The notes under the pieces are model-generated. The model did no database searches. It saw nothing but the letters and a program-made list of their open reading frames with translations, and had not been told where the DNA came from. 64,000 nt of DNA from Pedobacter faecalis (GTDB lineage Bacteria > Bacteroidota > Bacteroidia > Sphingobacteriales > Sphingobacteriaceae). Positions within the stretch are counted from its first letter, which is position 1, and every line of letters begins with the position of its first letter. Positions 27,510 through 37,700 of this stretch are shown here, piece by piece. The stretch spans positions 2,170,001 to 2,234,000 of the forward strand of contig NZ_JARXOW010000001.1 of the NCBI RefSeq assembly GCF_030182585.1, given 5' to 3'. The position numbers and the translations under genes were made by a program.

Positions 27510-29552
27510 TTATCCTTTGCCAAATTTCTCCTGCATCAATTTCTCCATGGCAAACATCTCGTCCCGGAGCCGCGCAGCCAGCAGGAAGTCCATATCTTTG
27601 GCGGCCTTGCTCATTTCTTTACGCGTTTTATCAATCGACTTTTGCATTTCCGCTTTCGTCATATACTGCACGATCGGATCGGCGGCCATACTCACCTCAT
27701 CTACCTCCACGTATGCCTTAGCCCTTTTTGCTTCGCCAGCCGAAAACTCCAGCACGGAGGTCTGTTCCAGGATAGCTTCCCGGCTTTTGCCGACCGTTTT
27801 TGGCACAATACCATGCTCATGGTTATAAGTGATCTGCTTTTCACGTCTGCGATTGGTTTCTTCAATGGTTTTTTCCATCGATTCTGTAATACTGTCTGCA
27901 TACATGATCACCCGCCCGCGGTCGTTTCGCGCAGCCCGGCCAATGGTCTGGATCAATGATCTTTCAGACCTTAGGAAACCTTCTTTGTCGGCATCCAGAA
28001 TGGCTACCAGCGATACCTCCGGCAAATCAAGCCCTTCACGCAACAGGTTAATCCCGATCAGCACATCAAACTCGCCGAGTCTAAGGCCCCGCAGAATTTC
28101 GACACGCTCCAGCGTCTTCACTTCCGAGTGAATATACCGGCAGCGGATGTTCAATCTGTCCATATACTTGGTCAGCTCCTCAGCCATGCGCTTGGTGAGC
28201 GTCGTGACCAGCACGCGATCGCCCATCTGGATCGTTTTGTCGATCTCGTCCAACAGATCATCCACCTGGTTGATAGCCGGCCGTACATCAATCAGCGGGT
28301 CAAGCAGACCGGTAGGCCGGATCACCTGCTCAATATATACGCCGTCCGACTTCTGCAATTCATAGTCGCCGGGCGTAGCGCTCACATATATCGTTTGCGG
28401 CGCCAGGCGCTCAAACTCATCAAAATTCAACGGCCGGTTGTCAAGCGCAGAGGGAAGCCGGAAGCCATATTCTACCAGGGACATCTTTCTGGAGCGGTCG
28501 CCACCATACATCGCCCTGATCTGCGGCACGGTCACATGGCTTTCATCGATCACCATCAGGTAGTCGTCCGGAAAATAGTCCAGCAAACAGAAAGGACGCA
28601 TGCCCGGCGCACGACCGTCAAAGAAACGCGAATAATTCTCAATGCCTGAACAATACCCCAGTTCCTTCATCATTTCAATATCGAAATTGACACGCTCTTC
28701 CAGCCGCTTGGCCTCCAGCAATTGCCGGTCGCCTATCAACTGGTTCTTACGAACTTCAAGTTCCTCCTGTATACCCCAGATAGACGCATTAAAGCGATCT
28801 TTAGGTGTTACGAACAGGTTGGCCGGATACACCGCCATGTCTTCCATCTTCTCCAGGGTCTTTCCGGTTACCGGATCGATCATGGAAAGCTCCTCAATAT
28901 CGTCGCCGAAGAAAGAAACCCTGTACGCCGTGTCCAGGTATGCCGGGAATATATCAACTGTATCACCCTTAACCCGGAAAGTCCCCCGCTTAAAGTCGTT
29001 GGTTGTCCGCGCATACAGAATCTCTACCAGACTATGCAGAAAGGAATTTCTTGAAATCCGCGTACCCACAGAGAATCTGAAAACAGACCTGGAGAAATCT
29101 TCCGGATTACCCATACCATAAATACAGGATATGGACGACACCACAATAACGTCCCGGCGGCCCGACATCAGCGCCGATGTCGTCCTTAGCCTTAGCTTCT
29201 CAATTTCCTCATTGATGGCGAGGTCTTTTTCGATATAGGTGTTCGTAGAAGCTATAAAGGCCTCTGGCTGATAATAATCGTAATAGGAGACGAAATAGTT
29301 GACCGCATTGTCAGGAAAGAACTGTTTAAACTCGCCGTAAAGCTGTGCGGCAAGCGTCTTGTTATGGCTAAGTATCAGCGTGGGCTTTTGGGTCTGCTCA
29401 ATAACATTTGCTACTGTAAATGTTTTTCCCGATCCGGTCACCCCAAGAAGTGTCTGATAATGCTCGCCGGCTGTAACGCCGTTTACAAGCTGCCGGATCG
29501 CCTCCGGCTGATCGCCCATGGGTTTATAATCTGAAACAAGTTGGAATTTCAT
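27510..29552 (-). CDS. uvrB: Excinuclease ABC subunit B
   Basis: Damage-verifying helicase of nucleotide excision repair, working with UvrA and UvrC. 680 residues, normal length. Seen: [10 protein letters not shown] at the N-terminus, Walker [10 protein letters not shown] (about 37-45), the beta-hairpin [10 protein letters not shown], Walker B box IDESH, helicase motif [11 protein letters not shown] and a C-terminal UVR coiled coil ([19 protein letters not shown]). Start chosen at ATG 29552 because family members begin MKFQLVS; an ATG at 29603 would add 17 untypical residues. A TATCTTTG -7 element lies only 7 nt upstream of that ATG, so the transcript may be almost leaderless. Confidence 0.97.
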   Translation of the reverse strand: MKFQLVSDYKPMGDQPEAIRQLVNGVTAGEHYQTLLGVTGSGKTFTVANVIEQTQKPTLILSHNKTLAAQLYGEFKQFFPDNAVNYFVSYYDYYQPEAFIASTNTYIEKDLAINEEIEKLRLRTTSALMSGRRDVIVVSSISCIYGMGNPEDFSRSVFRFSVGTRISRNSFLHSLVEILYARTTNDFKRGTFRVKGDTVDIFPAYLDTAYRVSFFGDDIEELSMIDPVTGKTLEKMEDMAVYPANLFVTPKDRFNASIWGIQEELEVRKNQLIGDRQLLEAKRLEERVNFDIEMMKELGYCSGIENYSRFFDGRAPGMRPFCLLDYFPDDYLMVIDESHVTVPQIRAMYGGDRSRKMSLVEYGFRLPSALDNRPLNFDEFERLAPQTIYVSATPGDYELQKSDGVYIEQVIRPTGLLDPLIDVRPAINQVDDLLDEIDKTIQMGDRVLVTTLTKRMAEELTKYMDRLNIRCRYIHSEVKTLERVEILRGLRLGEFDVLIGINLLREGLDLPEVSLVAILDADKEGFLRSERSLIQTIGRAARNDRGRVIMYADSITESMEKTIEETNRRREKQITYNHEHGIVPKTVGKSREAILEQTSVLEFSAGEAKRAKAYVEVDEVSMAADPIVQYMTKAEMQKSIDKTRKEMSKAAKDMDFLLAARLRDEMFAMEKLMQEKFGKG

Positions 29553-29558
29553 AGATAT

Positions 29559-29566
29559 CAAAGATA
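29559..29566 (-). promoter_or_regulatory. -7 element immediately upstream of uvrB
   Basis: Minus-strand TATCTTTG matches TAnnTTTG. Its 3' end is 6 nt from the uvrB ATG, so transcription would begin at or within a few bases of the start codon. TTTG lies 14 nt upstream, shorter than usual. Confidence 0.35.
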
Positions 29567-29601
29567 AACATATATCTTTACAAATTTTTCGGCCTACTGT
29601 C

Positions 29602-30291
29602 ATGATCAGACATATCTTCTTCGACCTGGATCACACGCTGTGGGATTTTGACCGCAATGCGCGGGAAACCCTGAGCGAACTCTATGCCAGCTATAAGTTG
29701 CACACGCTCGGGGTCGAATGCTGCGAAACTTTTATCCAAACCTACACAGAAAACAACCATAAACTGTGGGCCGACTACCACCTAGGAAAAATCAGCAAGG
29801 ATACCCTTCGCAGTCAGCGTTTTTCGCAAACTTTCATACAGCTAGGTATTCATCCCGATCAAATCCCGCCGCAATTTGAAGACGACTATGTCCGCATTAC
29901 GCCCACCAAAACAAACCTGTTTGCCGGGACGGAAAAAGTCCTGACCTACCTCAGGCAGAAATATAAGCTGCACATCATCTCCAACGGGTTCAAGGAATCT
30001 ACACTGATAAAACTGGAAGTGTGCCAGCTTAACCCCTATTTTGAAAACGTCATTATTTCGGAAGATGCGGGCGTAAACAAGCCAGATAAGGCCATATTCG
30101 AATTTGCGCTCCATAGTGCCGGAGCACAAAAACAGGAAAGCATCATGATAGGCGACAGCATTGAGGCGGATATAAGAGGTGCACAGGATTTCGGCATGAA
30201 GGCCATTTTTTTTAACCCGGCCAACAAAGAGACGCCGCCCGACGTGACCTGGCAGATCAACCACCTGGAAGAATTGCTGCTGCACTTTTAA
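29602..30291 (+). CDS. yjjG: HAD hydrolase, YjjG-type noncanonical pyrimidine nucleotidase
   Basis: 229 residues. HAD phosphatase with motif [13 protein letters not shown] (Asp8, Asp10), motif II Ser in IISNGF, a Lys in [10 protein letters not shown] and motif [15 protein letters not shown]. The opening matches the YjjG/TIGR02254 family, which dephosphorylates pyrimidine nucleoside 5'-monophosphates including modified ones. Cap domain helices occupy about 17-90. Divergent from uvrB with a 49-nt gap; the ATG lies in a CATG that also contains the alternative uvrB ATG. The flippase gene follows by 18 nt. Confidence 0.88.
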   Translation: MIRHIFFDLDHTLWDFDRNARETLSELYASYKLHTLGVECCETFIQTYTENNHKLWADYHLGKISKDTLRSQRFSQTFIQLGIHPDQIPPQFEDDYVRITPTKTNLFAGTEKVLTYLRQKYKLHIISNGFKESTLIKLEVCQLNPYFENVIISEDAGVNKPDKAIFEFALHSAGAQKQESIMIGDSIEADIRGAQDFGMKAIFFNPANKETPPDVTWQINHLEELLLHF

Positions 30292-30309
30292 ATTACCATC
30301 TTTACAGCG

Positions 30310-31635
30310 ATGAAGGTTCCGGCAATCAAAGGCTTCGACGAAGCTGCTTTTAACAAATACCTTAAGAATACCGGCTGGCTCATGATTGCCCGGGTTGCGA
30401 GCATGGGGATTAAGATCCTGGTCAGCATCGAGCTCTCGAACTATCTGCTGAAAACAAAGCTTGGTATTTACTCCTTTCCGACAGCATTTTGCACCTTTTT
30501 TATAGCTGCGGCCGCTTTAGGACTTGATGGCTTTGTTACCCGCGAACTGCTTCGCAAGCCTGAAAAGAAAGACCTGCTCCTGGGAACTGCTTTTTTCCTC
30601 AAACTGGCAGGCGGCCTTACGGTGCTTCCGCTAATCTATCTGACTTACACTTTATTAAATAATCAGGAACCTATTGCCACGCCACTAAGTTATGTGCTCA
30701 CAGTAGGGCTCACCGCAGCGATACAGGCATTCAACATTATAGAGAGTTATTTCCAGTCGAGGACACAGGCAAAGTATATCATGCGGGTTCAGGTGAGTGC
30801 CAACCTGATATCGGCTGCGACCAAAATGACCTTCATCCTGCTCGGCTTGGATATTGCCTGGTTTATCGGCGCTCTGCTTTTTGATGCGGTGATACTAGCT
30901 TCAGGCTATCTGCTCAGTTACCAGAAACACGGCGGCTCGGTATGGAAATGGACGTTCGACCGGCGCATTGCGGGTTACCTGCTTTCAAAATCCTGGCCGC
31001 TGGCCTTCTCTGCCATATTGATCTACGTATACATGCGGATAGATCAACTGATGATCGAAAGATATTTGGGCGTTGGCGCCATGGGTATTTATACCAATGT
31101 CGTGATGCTCGCGGAAGCTTGGTATTTCATACCCGTGGCCATCGTAACCTCTGTTTTTCCGGCCATCATGAACGCCAGGCGGGACGACCCGGTTCGTTAC
31201 ATCAGGCGGCTGCAGGACCTGTACGACCTGATGGTATGGGTTGGGCTTTCCGCTGCAATCTCAGTCTCTATATTCGCTCCCTTAATTTTCGATCTGTTGC
31301 TGAACGATGAATTTGCACCCGGCGCACCGATCTTATCGGTCCATATCTGGTCGGCCGTCTTTGTATTTCTGAGCACCGCAAGCGGACAATACCTTATTGC
31401 CGAAGGCCTGGTAAAACTCACGCTGGTGAGGAACGCCCTGGGCGCCGTCGTAAACGTAGTACTGAATATCTTCTGGATCCCAAAGTATGGCATTATGGGC
31501 GCCGCCTACGCCACACTTATTGCGTATATTGTCAACAACTTCTGGATATTGCTGCTTCCGAGGACAAGGCAGCAAGGTATTATGATGCTCAAATCTCTGT
31601 TCCTGATTTCTCTGGCAGAAAAACTGCGCAGGTAA
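30310..31635 (+). CDS. Wzx-like oligosaccharide flippase
   Basis: 441 residues, about twelve membrane helices, MOP/polysaccharide transporter type. Helices include GIYSFPTAFCTFFIAAAALGLDGFV and YVLTVGLTAAIQAFNIIESYF; the motif AEAWYFIPVAIVTSVFPAIM with charged MRIDQLMIERYLGVGAMGIY is typical of Wzx and teichuronic-type flippases. Expected to move lipid-linked sugar units across the inner membrane. Starts 18 nt after the nucleotidase gene, and its operon probably continues only weakly because a -7 element lies before the next gene. Confidence 0.92.
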   Translation: MKVPAIKGFDEAAFNKYLKNTGWLMIARVASMGIKILVSIELSNYLLKTKLGIYSFPTAFCTFFIAAAALGLDGFVTRELLRKPEKKDLLLGTAFFLKLAGGLTVLPLIYLTYTLLNNQEPIATPLSYVLTVGLTAAIQAFNIIESYFQSRTQAKYIMRVQVSANLISAATKMTFILLGLDIAWFIGALLFDAVILASGYLLSYQKHGGSVWKWTFDRRIAGYLLSKSWPLAFSAILIYVYMRIDQLMIERYLGVGAMGIYTNVVMLAEAWYFIPVAIVTSVFPAIMNARRDDPVRYIRRLQDLYDLMVWVGLSAAISVSIFAPLIFDLLLNDEFAPGAPILSVHIWSAVFVFLSTASGQYLIAEGLVKLTLVRNALGAVVNVVLNIFWIPKYGIMGAAYATLIAYIVNNFWILLLPRTRQQGIMMLKSLFLISLAEKLRR

Positions 31636-31697
31636 AGAGGAAACGGCGTGTCTGACCCCATTTGTTTTTAAACGCTAGCTTTTTTCATATAACCTGC

Positions 31698-31705
31698 TAC
31701 CTTTG
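31698..31705 (+). promoter_or_regulatory. -7 element before the methyltransferase-glycosyltransferase unit
   Basis: TACCTTTG, exact TAnnTTTG match, ending 22 nt before the ATG at 31728. No good -33 box is seen at the normal distance. Confidence 0.42.
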
Positions 31706-31727
31706 ATTTACTAAACCATAACTGCTG

Positions 31728-32363
31728 ATGGCATTCCTGAAACCCTTAAGAGCTAAAATCAGATCAATCGTTTATAAACCAAAGCATGCTCTGGACCTCA
31801 TCCGGCTTAAATCGGTGATAAAAAACAGTCGGGGTAAACTGCAAATCATTATTGGGGCACATAATACCGACTATCCGGACTGGTACCCAACCAATATAGA
31901 AAACCTTAACCTGCTCAATGCGGAATCTTTCCGTGAGCTGTTTGGCGATAAAAAGGCGACCCGATTTCTTGCAGAACATGTTTTTGAGCATCTGACTTAC
32001 GAGCAGGCGCTGGTGGCCTTAAAAAACTGTAATCGTTATCTTGAAAAGGGTGGAGTAGTGCGCATAGCGGTGCCCGACGGGTTTCACCCGAACCCGGAAT
32101 ACATCAATATGGTGAAACCTGGCGGATATGGAGAAGGGGCGCTTGACCATAAGATCCTTTACGATTATCATAAGCTAAGTAAGGTTTTCGAGGAGACGGG
32201 CTTTAAACCCAATTTACTTGAATACTACGATGAGCAGGGGCAGTTTCACTATACGGACTGGAATGTAGAAGACGGCTTTATTTTGCGCTCGCGCAGGTTC
32301 GACAAGCGTTTTAATGAGCCCCTGGGTTATTCTTCATTAATTATTGACGGCGTAAAACTCTAA
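31728..32363 (+). CDS. Methyltransferase-like protein, COG4627 type, with altered SAM motif
   Basis: 211 residues, resembling the COG4627 group of predicted SAM-dependent methyltransferases found in polysaccharide clusters. The post-I and later parts look right: FLAEHVFEHLTYEQALVALKNC, YLEKGGVVRIAVPDGF, HKILYDYHKLSKVFEETGF. Where the family has a Gly-rich SAM loop (GxGxxxxxGW), this protein has IIIGAHNTDYPDWYP with only one Gly, so cofactor binding is doubtful or unusual. Followed after 8 nt by a second methyltransferase. Likely part of glycan modification; the exact role is not known. Confidence 0.7.
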   Translation: MAFLKPLRAKIRSIVYKPKHALDLIRLKSVIKNSRGKLQIIIGAHNTDYPDWYPTNIENLNLLNAESFRELFGDKKATRFLAEHVFEHLTYEQALVALKNCNRYLEKGGVVRIAVPDGFHPNPEYINMVKPGGYGEGALDHKILYDYHKLSKVFEETGFKPNLLEYYDEQGQFHYTDWNVEDGFILRSRRFDKRFNEPLGYSSLIIDGVKL

Positions 32364-32371
32364 CAGGCAAT

Positions 32372-33139
32372 ATGGCTATCGTAACAGACAACCTCGTCGA
32401 CGCCTACAACGATTTTTATGATGGCAGTCAGGCTGAATGGCGTATGCTCGGTGCAAAATCAAAGGCGCAGAATATCATCGACGTATGCCGCGGATTTAAG
32501 CCTGCAAAAGTACTCGAGGTAGGTGCGGGCGACGGCAGCATACTGCACTATCTAAATGAGTGGGGCTTTGGAGAAGAACTCTACGCGCTCGAAATTGCCG
32601 ATAGCGGCGTAGCTGCTATTAAGCACCGCAACCTGAACAGACTGAGAGAAGCACACAGTTTTGACGGCTATAATATACCTTATGCAGAAGAGCAATTCGA
32701 CCTGGTGATCCTTTCGCATGTATTGGAACACGTAGAGCATGAGCGCATGCTGATCCGGGAGCTTAAACGGGTAGCCAAACACATCCTCATTGAAGTGCCA
32801 CTGGATTACCGTTTCAATGTGGATCAACGCATGAAGCATTTCCTCGATTACGGGCACATCAATATGTACACCCCTACGCTGATCCGCTTCCTCCTGCAGA
32901 GCGAAGGGCTAAACATCGTATCTGAGAAGGTCACACAGACGTCTGTTGCCACAACAAAGTTCTGCGAATTCGAGGTGTTGAAAAAACCTAAAACGCTAAG
33001 TCGTACACTCAAGATAGAACTGGAATACCGCACCAAGAAACTCCTGGGAGCATTGCTTGGCAAGCATAAGGCCGAACAATTCGCCAACGCTTACACCGTT
33101 CTAACTAAAAAGTCGAACCAAAACCTGCAAATATTCTAA
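32372..33139 (+). CDS. Class I SAM-dependent methyltransferase
   Basis: 255 residues. Motif I VLEVGAGDGSILHYL (about 50-64) with the acidic end of strand 2 in YALEIADSG, motif II in QFDLVILSHVLEHVEHERML, and HILIEVPLDYRFN. This is the Methyltransf_11/23 type common in O-antigen and exopolysaccharide loci. Spaced 8 nt after the COG4627-like gene and 2 nt before the glycosyltransferase, so the three are one unit. Target (sugar or lipid carrier) unknown. Confidence 0.88.
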   Translation: MAIVTDNLVDAYNDFYDGSQAEWRMLGAKSKAQNIIDVCRGFKPAKVLEVGAGDGSILHYLNEWGFGEELYALEIADSGVAAIKHRNLNRLREAHSFDGYNIPYAEEQFDLVILSHVLEHVEHERMLIRELKRVAKHILIEVPLDYRFNVDQRMKHFLDYGHINMYTPTLIRFLLQSEGLNIVSEKVTQTSVATTKFCEFEVLKKPKTLSRTLKIELEYRTKKLLGALLGKHKAEQFANAYTVLTKKSNQNLQIF

Positions 33140-33141
33140 GC

Positions 33142-34047
33142 ATGCAAACCTTTGCCCCTATTGCACTCTTTGTATATAACCGCCCCAATCACACGGAACG
33201 CACACTAAAATTCCTTAAACAAAACGATCTGGCCTCCGAAAGCCGGCTTTTTGTCTTCTCGGACGGCCCTAAATCTGCTTCCGATGAAGGGAAGGTGAAG
33301 GAAGTCAGGGAACTCATAAGGAACATAGAGGGATTTAAATCCGTCGAAATTATAGAACGCAGAGAAAACCTTGGCCTGGCCAAATCCATCATAGCCGGGG
33401 TTTCCAGGCTGGTGTCCGACTATAAGCAGGTCATTGTTTTTGAAGATGACCTGATCACTTCGCCTTATACGCTGACTTACTTTAATGAAGCCTTGCAGCG
33501 TTATCAGGATGAGGAACGCGTGATGCATATCGGTGCCTATATGTATCCGCTTAGGGACACACCCCTACCTGAAACCTTTTTTTATCGCGCAGCAACGAGT
33601 TGGGGCTGGGCCACCTGGAAGCGGGCATGGAAGCACTTTGAACCGGATGCCGACGTGCTGCTCAGGCAGTTTGACAAACCGAAAAGGCAAGCCTTTTCCA
33701 TAGATGGCACCATGAACTTCTGGAAGCAGCTAACGGACTATAAGAGGGGGAGAAACGATTCCTGGGCTATTCGCTGGTACGCCTCCATTTTCCTGAAAAA
33801 TGGTCTGACGCTTAACCCCTCACATTCCCTCGTCAATAATATTGGCCATGACGGCTCCGGAGTACACTCTGGTATAAATGACATCTATAATGTGGTCATC
33901 AACCCAAAGCCAATTACGCAGTTTCCTTCTAAACTGGAAGAAGATACAGCCGCCTATCAGGCCATCAAAGCTTTTCTGTCCAACCGGAAAGGATCGCTAT
34001 GGCAACGCATCAAACGTTACGTCGGCCAGCGCCTCAATCGTGGTTAA
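33142..34047 (+). CDS. Glycosyltransferase, GT-A type
   Basis: 301 residues. Begins FAPIALFVYNRPNHTERTLKFL, then the nucleotide-binding strand LFVFSDGP, NLGLAKSIIAGVSR and an acidic VIVFEDDLITSP standing in for the DxD metal site. TSWGWATWKRAWKHF and GRNDSWAIRWYASIFL mark a group of sugar transferases common in Bacteroidota. It has no membrane helix. Its TAA is shared with the convergent methyltransferase: the 4 bases TTAA (34044-34047) hold both stops. Confidence 0.83.
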   Translation: MQTFAPIALFVYNRPNHTERTLKFLKQNDLASESRLFVFSDGPKSASDEGKVKEVRELIRNIEGFKSVEIIERRENLGLAKSIIAGVSRLVSDYKQVIVFEDDLITSPYTLTYFNEALQRYQDEERVMHIGAYMYPLRDTPLPETFFYRAATSWGWATWKRAWKHFEPDADVLLRQFDKPKRQAFSIDGTMNFWKQLTDYKRGRNDSWAIRWYASIFLKNGLTLNPSHSLVNNIGHDGSGVHSGINDIYNVVINPKPITQFPSKLEEDTAAYQAIKAFLSNRKGSLWQRIKRYVGQRLNRG

Positions 34048-34796
34048 GCCGGCTTTCTTGCTTCAAGCATGATGTAGGGCGACAACGCCCTTGAATTAAA
34101 GGGCAGTACTTTTATAAACACTTTTCCGGCGAGCCAGAGTGTTTTTTTAAGCAGCCTCACCGCAGCGGGTTTTTTCTTTTCATTCTCGAGCCACAGGCTA
34201 AAATGGCCATAGTACCTTGATTGGACCACGTCCAGACCTGCACGTTCACAGATCTGCCTGAGCAGCTGTGGATCCATGCAGTCTATATTATGCTTATCGT
34301 AATTCTCCTTGTCGAACCGCCTTTGAAACCAGCCGTTCAACGCCCGGAAATTAGGCAAGGTGATCATCAGGGAACCGCCAGGGCGAACAAAGTCGATATG
34401 TCTTTGAATGATATCGGCAGTATCCTTAAAATGTTCGATCAGTCCGCATGAAAGCACCAGGTCGTATTGCTTTTCAGGCTTATAACTGAAAAGATCGGTC
34501 TCTATAACGGCAATATCATGCACGCCAAGACCATTAGCTTCCAGCAATGCCCTGGTTACGGGCTCATGAATAAAATAATCGAGCAAGGTTACGTCGAGGT
34601 TAAAATAGCGCTTCAGGAATACCGCATAATAGCCCGGGAAACCGCCCAGCTCTATAGCCGTCTGGACGTTCTGAGATTGTATCAGTGAGGCAAGCTCCCT
34701 GTGAAAAAGATAATCATCAGGGATGGGTACAGCCAGATCATTCTTACTTTCCCAGTATTTAACCCAAAACGCCCTATCGGTCAGCAGGTTCTCCAT
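34044..34796 (-). CDS. Class I SAM-dependent methyltransferase
   Basis: 250 residues. Motif I reads TAIELGGFPGYYAVFLK with DVTLLDYF at strand 2, followed by YDLVLSCGLIEHFKDTADII and the Gly-rich RPGGSLMITLPNF. No signal peptide. It begins 1 nt after the tricorn-like protease stop codon on the same strand, so both are read from the protease promoter, although its content matches the neighbouring glycan genes on the other strand. Substrate unknown. Confidence 0.85.
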   Translation of the reverse strand: MENLLTDRAFWVKYWESKNDLAVPIPDDYLFHRELASLIQSQNVQTAIELGGFPGYYAVFLKRYFNLDVTLLDYFIHEPVTRALLEANGLGVHDIAVIETDLFSYKPEKQYDLVLSCGLIEHFKDTADIIQRHIDFVRPGGSLMITLPNFRALNGWFQRRFDKENYDKHNIDCMDPQLLRQICERAGLDVVQSRYYGHFSLWLENEKKKPAAVRLLKKTLWLAGKVFIKVLPFNSRALSPYIMLEARKPA

Positions 34797-34797
34797 A

Positions 34798-37700
34798 CTA
34801 TTTGCCCAGATCTTTTAAGATTTCGGAAATGGCGCGCTCCAATTGAGGGTCGCGATCGGCCAGCCTGTCTTCAAACGTATTCTTCACGTAGATGTCGGGC
34901 GATACGCCGGTCATCTCCAGGTCTTTCCCATCCAGCGTATAACAGCCCCAGGAAGGAAGGCGGTAAGACGACCCGTCTACCAATCCTTTTGCCGAGGTAA
35001 AGATGATCCAGCGATAAGTCTCCGTGCCAATAATCTTGCCTAGCTTCAGCTCCTTGAAACCAGCCGCAGTCATCTCCGCATCGCTGAGTGACTGTTCGTT
35101 AATGAGCAGCACGATGGGCTTTGCCGCAGGGGCAAAGTTACTCTGGGGCGACAGGTTTCCACCCCTGTACTTCCACTTCAGATAGGGCCGCTGCGACAGG
35201 AAGCGCAATACTTCATCATGCACGTTCCCGCCGGTATTGTACCGCAGGTCGAGTATAATAGCCTCCTTGTTATTTTCCTGGGCTACCATATCAAGCAGGA
35301 ATTGCTCCAACTCTCCGGTTCCCATATTTTTCATGTAGGAGTATGCAATGCGGTTATGACCCAGTTGCTTCACACGCTGACGGTTACTGTTGATCCATTC
35401 ATCATAAAAATTGCCTCGCAGCGCGCCGCTGCTTTGTGGATGTACCTTCGCGGTGACGGTCTTGCCTCCACGCTCAAGCGTAAGGGTCATCTCCTGTTCC
35501 AAAGAGGGCGTTGTAAAATACTGGTCGCGGTCTGCCGCAGGGTCTATTTTAACGCCGTTTACTGCCGTCAGAATATCACCAGCTTTTATATTTACACCTT
35601 CCCGCTGTCCGTTGCTCTTCGCGACAACATATTTCACTTTCAAGGGATTTTGCTCATCAAACACAATTCCGCTTTCGTTAGTCACATAATTAAGACGCTT
35701 GCCTTCTTCTGCTCCAAAACTATTGAAGCCTAAGTGAGAGGAATTCAACTCGCCCAGCATGTCGTTGAGCAGTATACGTAGATCGGCGCGACTTGTTACA
35801 TGCGGTAAATATTGGGCATAACGTTGCTGCATCTTCGCCCAGTCTACCCCATGAAACTTCTCATCGTAAAAATTCTCTTCCAGTCCGGCCCATGTTTCAT
35901 AAAACATTTGGTTGAACTCGCCCGCCAGGCTGCGGTTAAACTTATACCCCATATTCAAGGCGTCCATCCGGTTCATATCAATATTATACTTGTTGATGAC
36001 ACCCCGGCTAAGCGCATAATATTTACCACCAGCTTCTATAATTCCCGCATACCCGTCGGCAACCTTTTCGGTCTTGTTGGCTTCAAACGGCTCCAGAATG
36101 GTACGGTATACAGCCTGCGAGCCACCCTCGTGGTTGGACGTGTAGAACACATAGGTCTTATCACCTTTGGCAAATACGTCCATACCGTATTGTCCGCCAA
36201 ATCCCGGACTGATCAACTCCACCCTATCCATAATGTCTTCGGTATTGATGACTATAACATTAGCTGGTTTAACAGGCTTGTCATCTTTGCCGCTTTTCTT
36301 CGCCGTGTCGGCTACCGATTTACCCTTGCTGTCTTTGTTCTTGCTGTCCTTACCTTTGGTATCCTTTTGAGCAGGCTTAGGCTCCGGGCTTTCCACCTTT
36401 TTTTCTTCAAAAAGCTCATCGAATTTGTCGCTTCTATAAGGTGCATCATAATTGTTGAGCGCCATGCGGTACACCTTACTGTTTTGCATGCCAAAGGGAT
36501 AATTCGGCTTTGTCCGGTCGCTGGTAAAATAAATGTATTTGCCGTCGGGCGACCAAACTGGCGCGGCCTCAGTTACGCCTGTATTGGTCAGGTTTATGGT
36601 TTTGTTATTCTTGAGGTGATGCACCAGAACATCCTGTTCAAAATTACGGAATGCCGTAAAAAGCACATACTCACCATTCGGAGAAAAAGAAGGTCTGGAG
36701 TTCTGAAAAGCCCAGATTTCATCCTTTACAATGGTCTTACTGCCCATTGATTTCAAATCGAGCAGCCTGACTTCATTCCTGCCGCTCAGATATACTGCCT
36801 GGGTACGCTCTTTATTAAACACGATGTCCCTGTTGTTGGCATTATCGGAGCTTAGCTGTTTTATGTTGCCCTTTCCATCGGCCGCAATCGTAAAAAGGTT
36901 TTGGTAACCTTTATGCGTCTGATTAAACAGCAAAGTCTTATTGTCCGGAAGCCATTTGACTTCCATAGCGCGCTCCGCAAACCTGCCATTGGTAAGCGGC
37001 CGGCTGATCTTCCGTATAAACTTACCCTCGGCATCACTCACAAACAATTCGCCCCTGGATATAAAGGCCAGCTTCTTGCCGTCGGGCGACAAATCAAAGG
37101 CTGAGATCGATCCACGCACGTCGTACTCCTGCTCCTTGTTAAGGACATCGTTCCGGGAAATGGCCACATTTAGGAGTTCCGAACGCTTTGAAGCAACATC
37201 ATATAGATAAAGTTGATAATCTTTTTCAAAAACTATTTTATTTCCTGATGCAGCAACAAACGGGCGCTTAATAGACGAATCAAAGCGTGTTAAAGCTGTT
37301 TTCTTGCCCCCATCAAAGGTGTAGAGGTTATATTCCTCGTTACCTTCGTCTGAAGCAAAATACACCTTACCGTTTCTGTCTACACTGGCCCAAAAATCTT
37401 TCCCGATATAGTTGGTGTATTGTTTATAAACCTTCGTCTTGGGATTATATGACTGTACGTCCGGATTATAGGCCCCCTTATAGCGTTTACGATTGGCAAA
37501 ATTTCTGCTCTCCCAGGTATCGTTGAAAAACAGTTCCCCATTGGGTGCTTCCGCAATGTTATGCACCGTGTTAAAATAATTGCTGAATAACCGGCGGGCA
37601 GTACCTCCCATCACATCCACGCGGTATCCAGCATACATATTATAGCGTCCTGAAGTGAAGTAAATGGTCTTCGAATCCCAACCCCAGCCGTCTACCTCAT

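Noticed and set aside
28128..29121. Long open frames antisense to uvrB (173 and 159 residues)
   Set aside because: They are shadows of the uvrB codon pattern; no start context or family resemblance.
35812..36750. 312-residue open frame antisense to the tricorn-like gene
   Set aside because: The opposite strand encodes a coherent multi-domain protease; the antisense product shows no family features.
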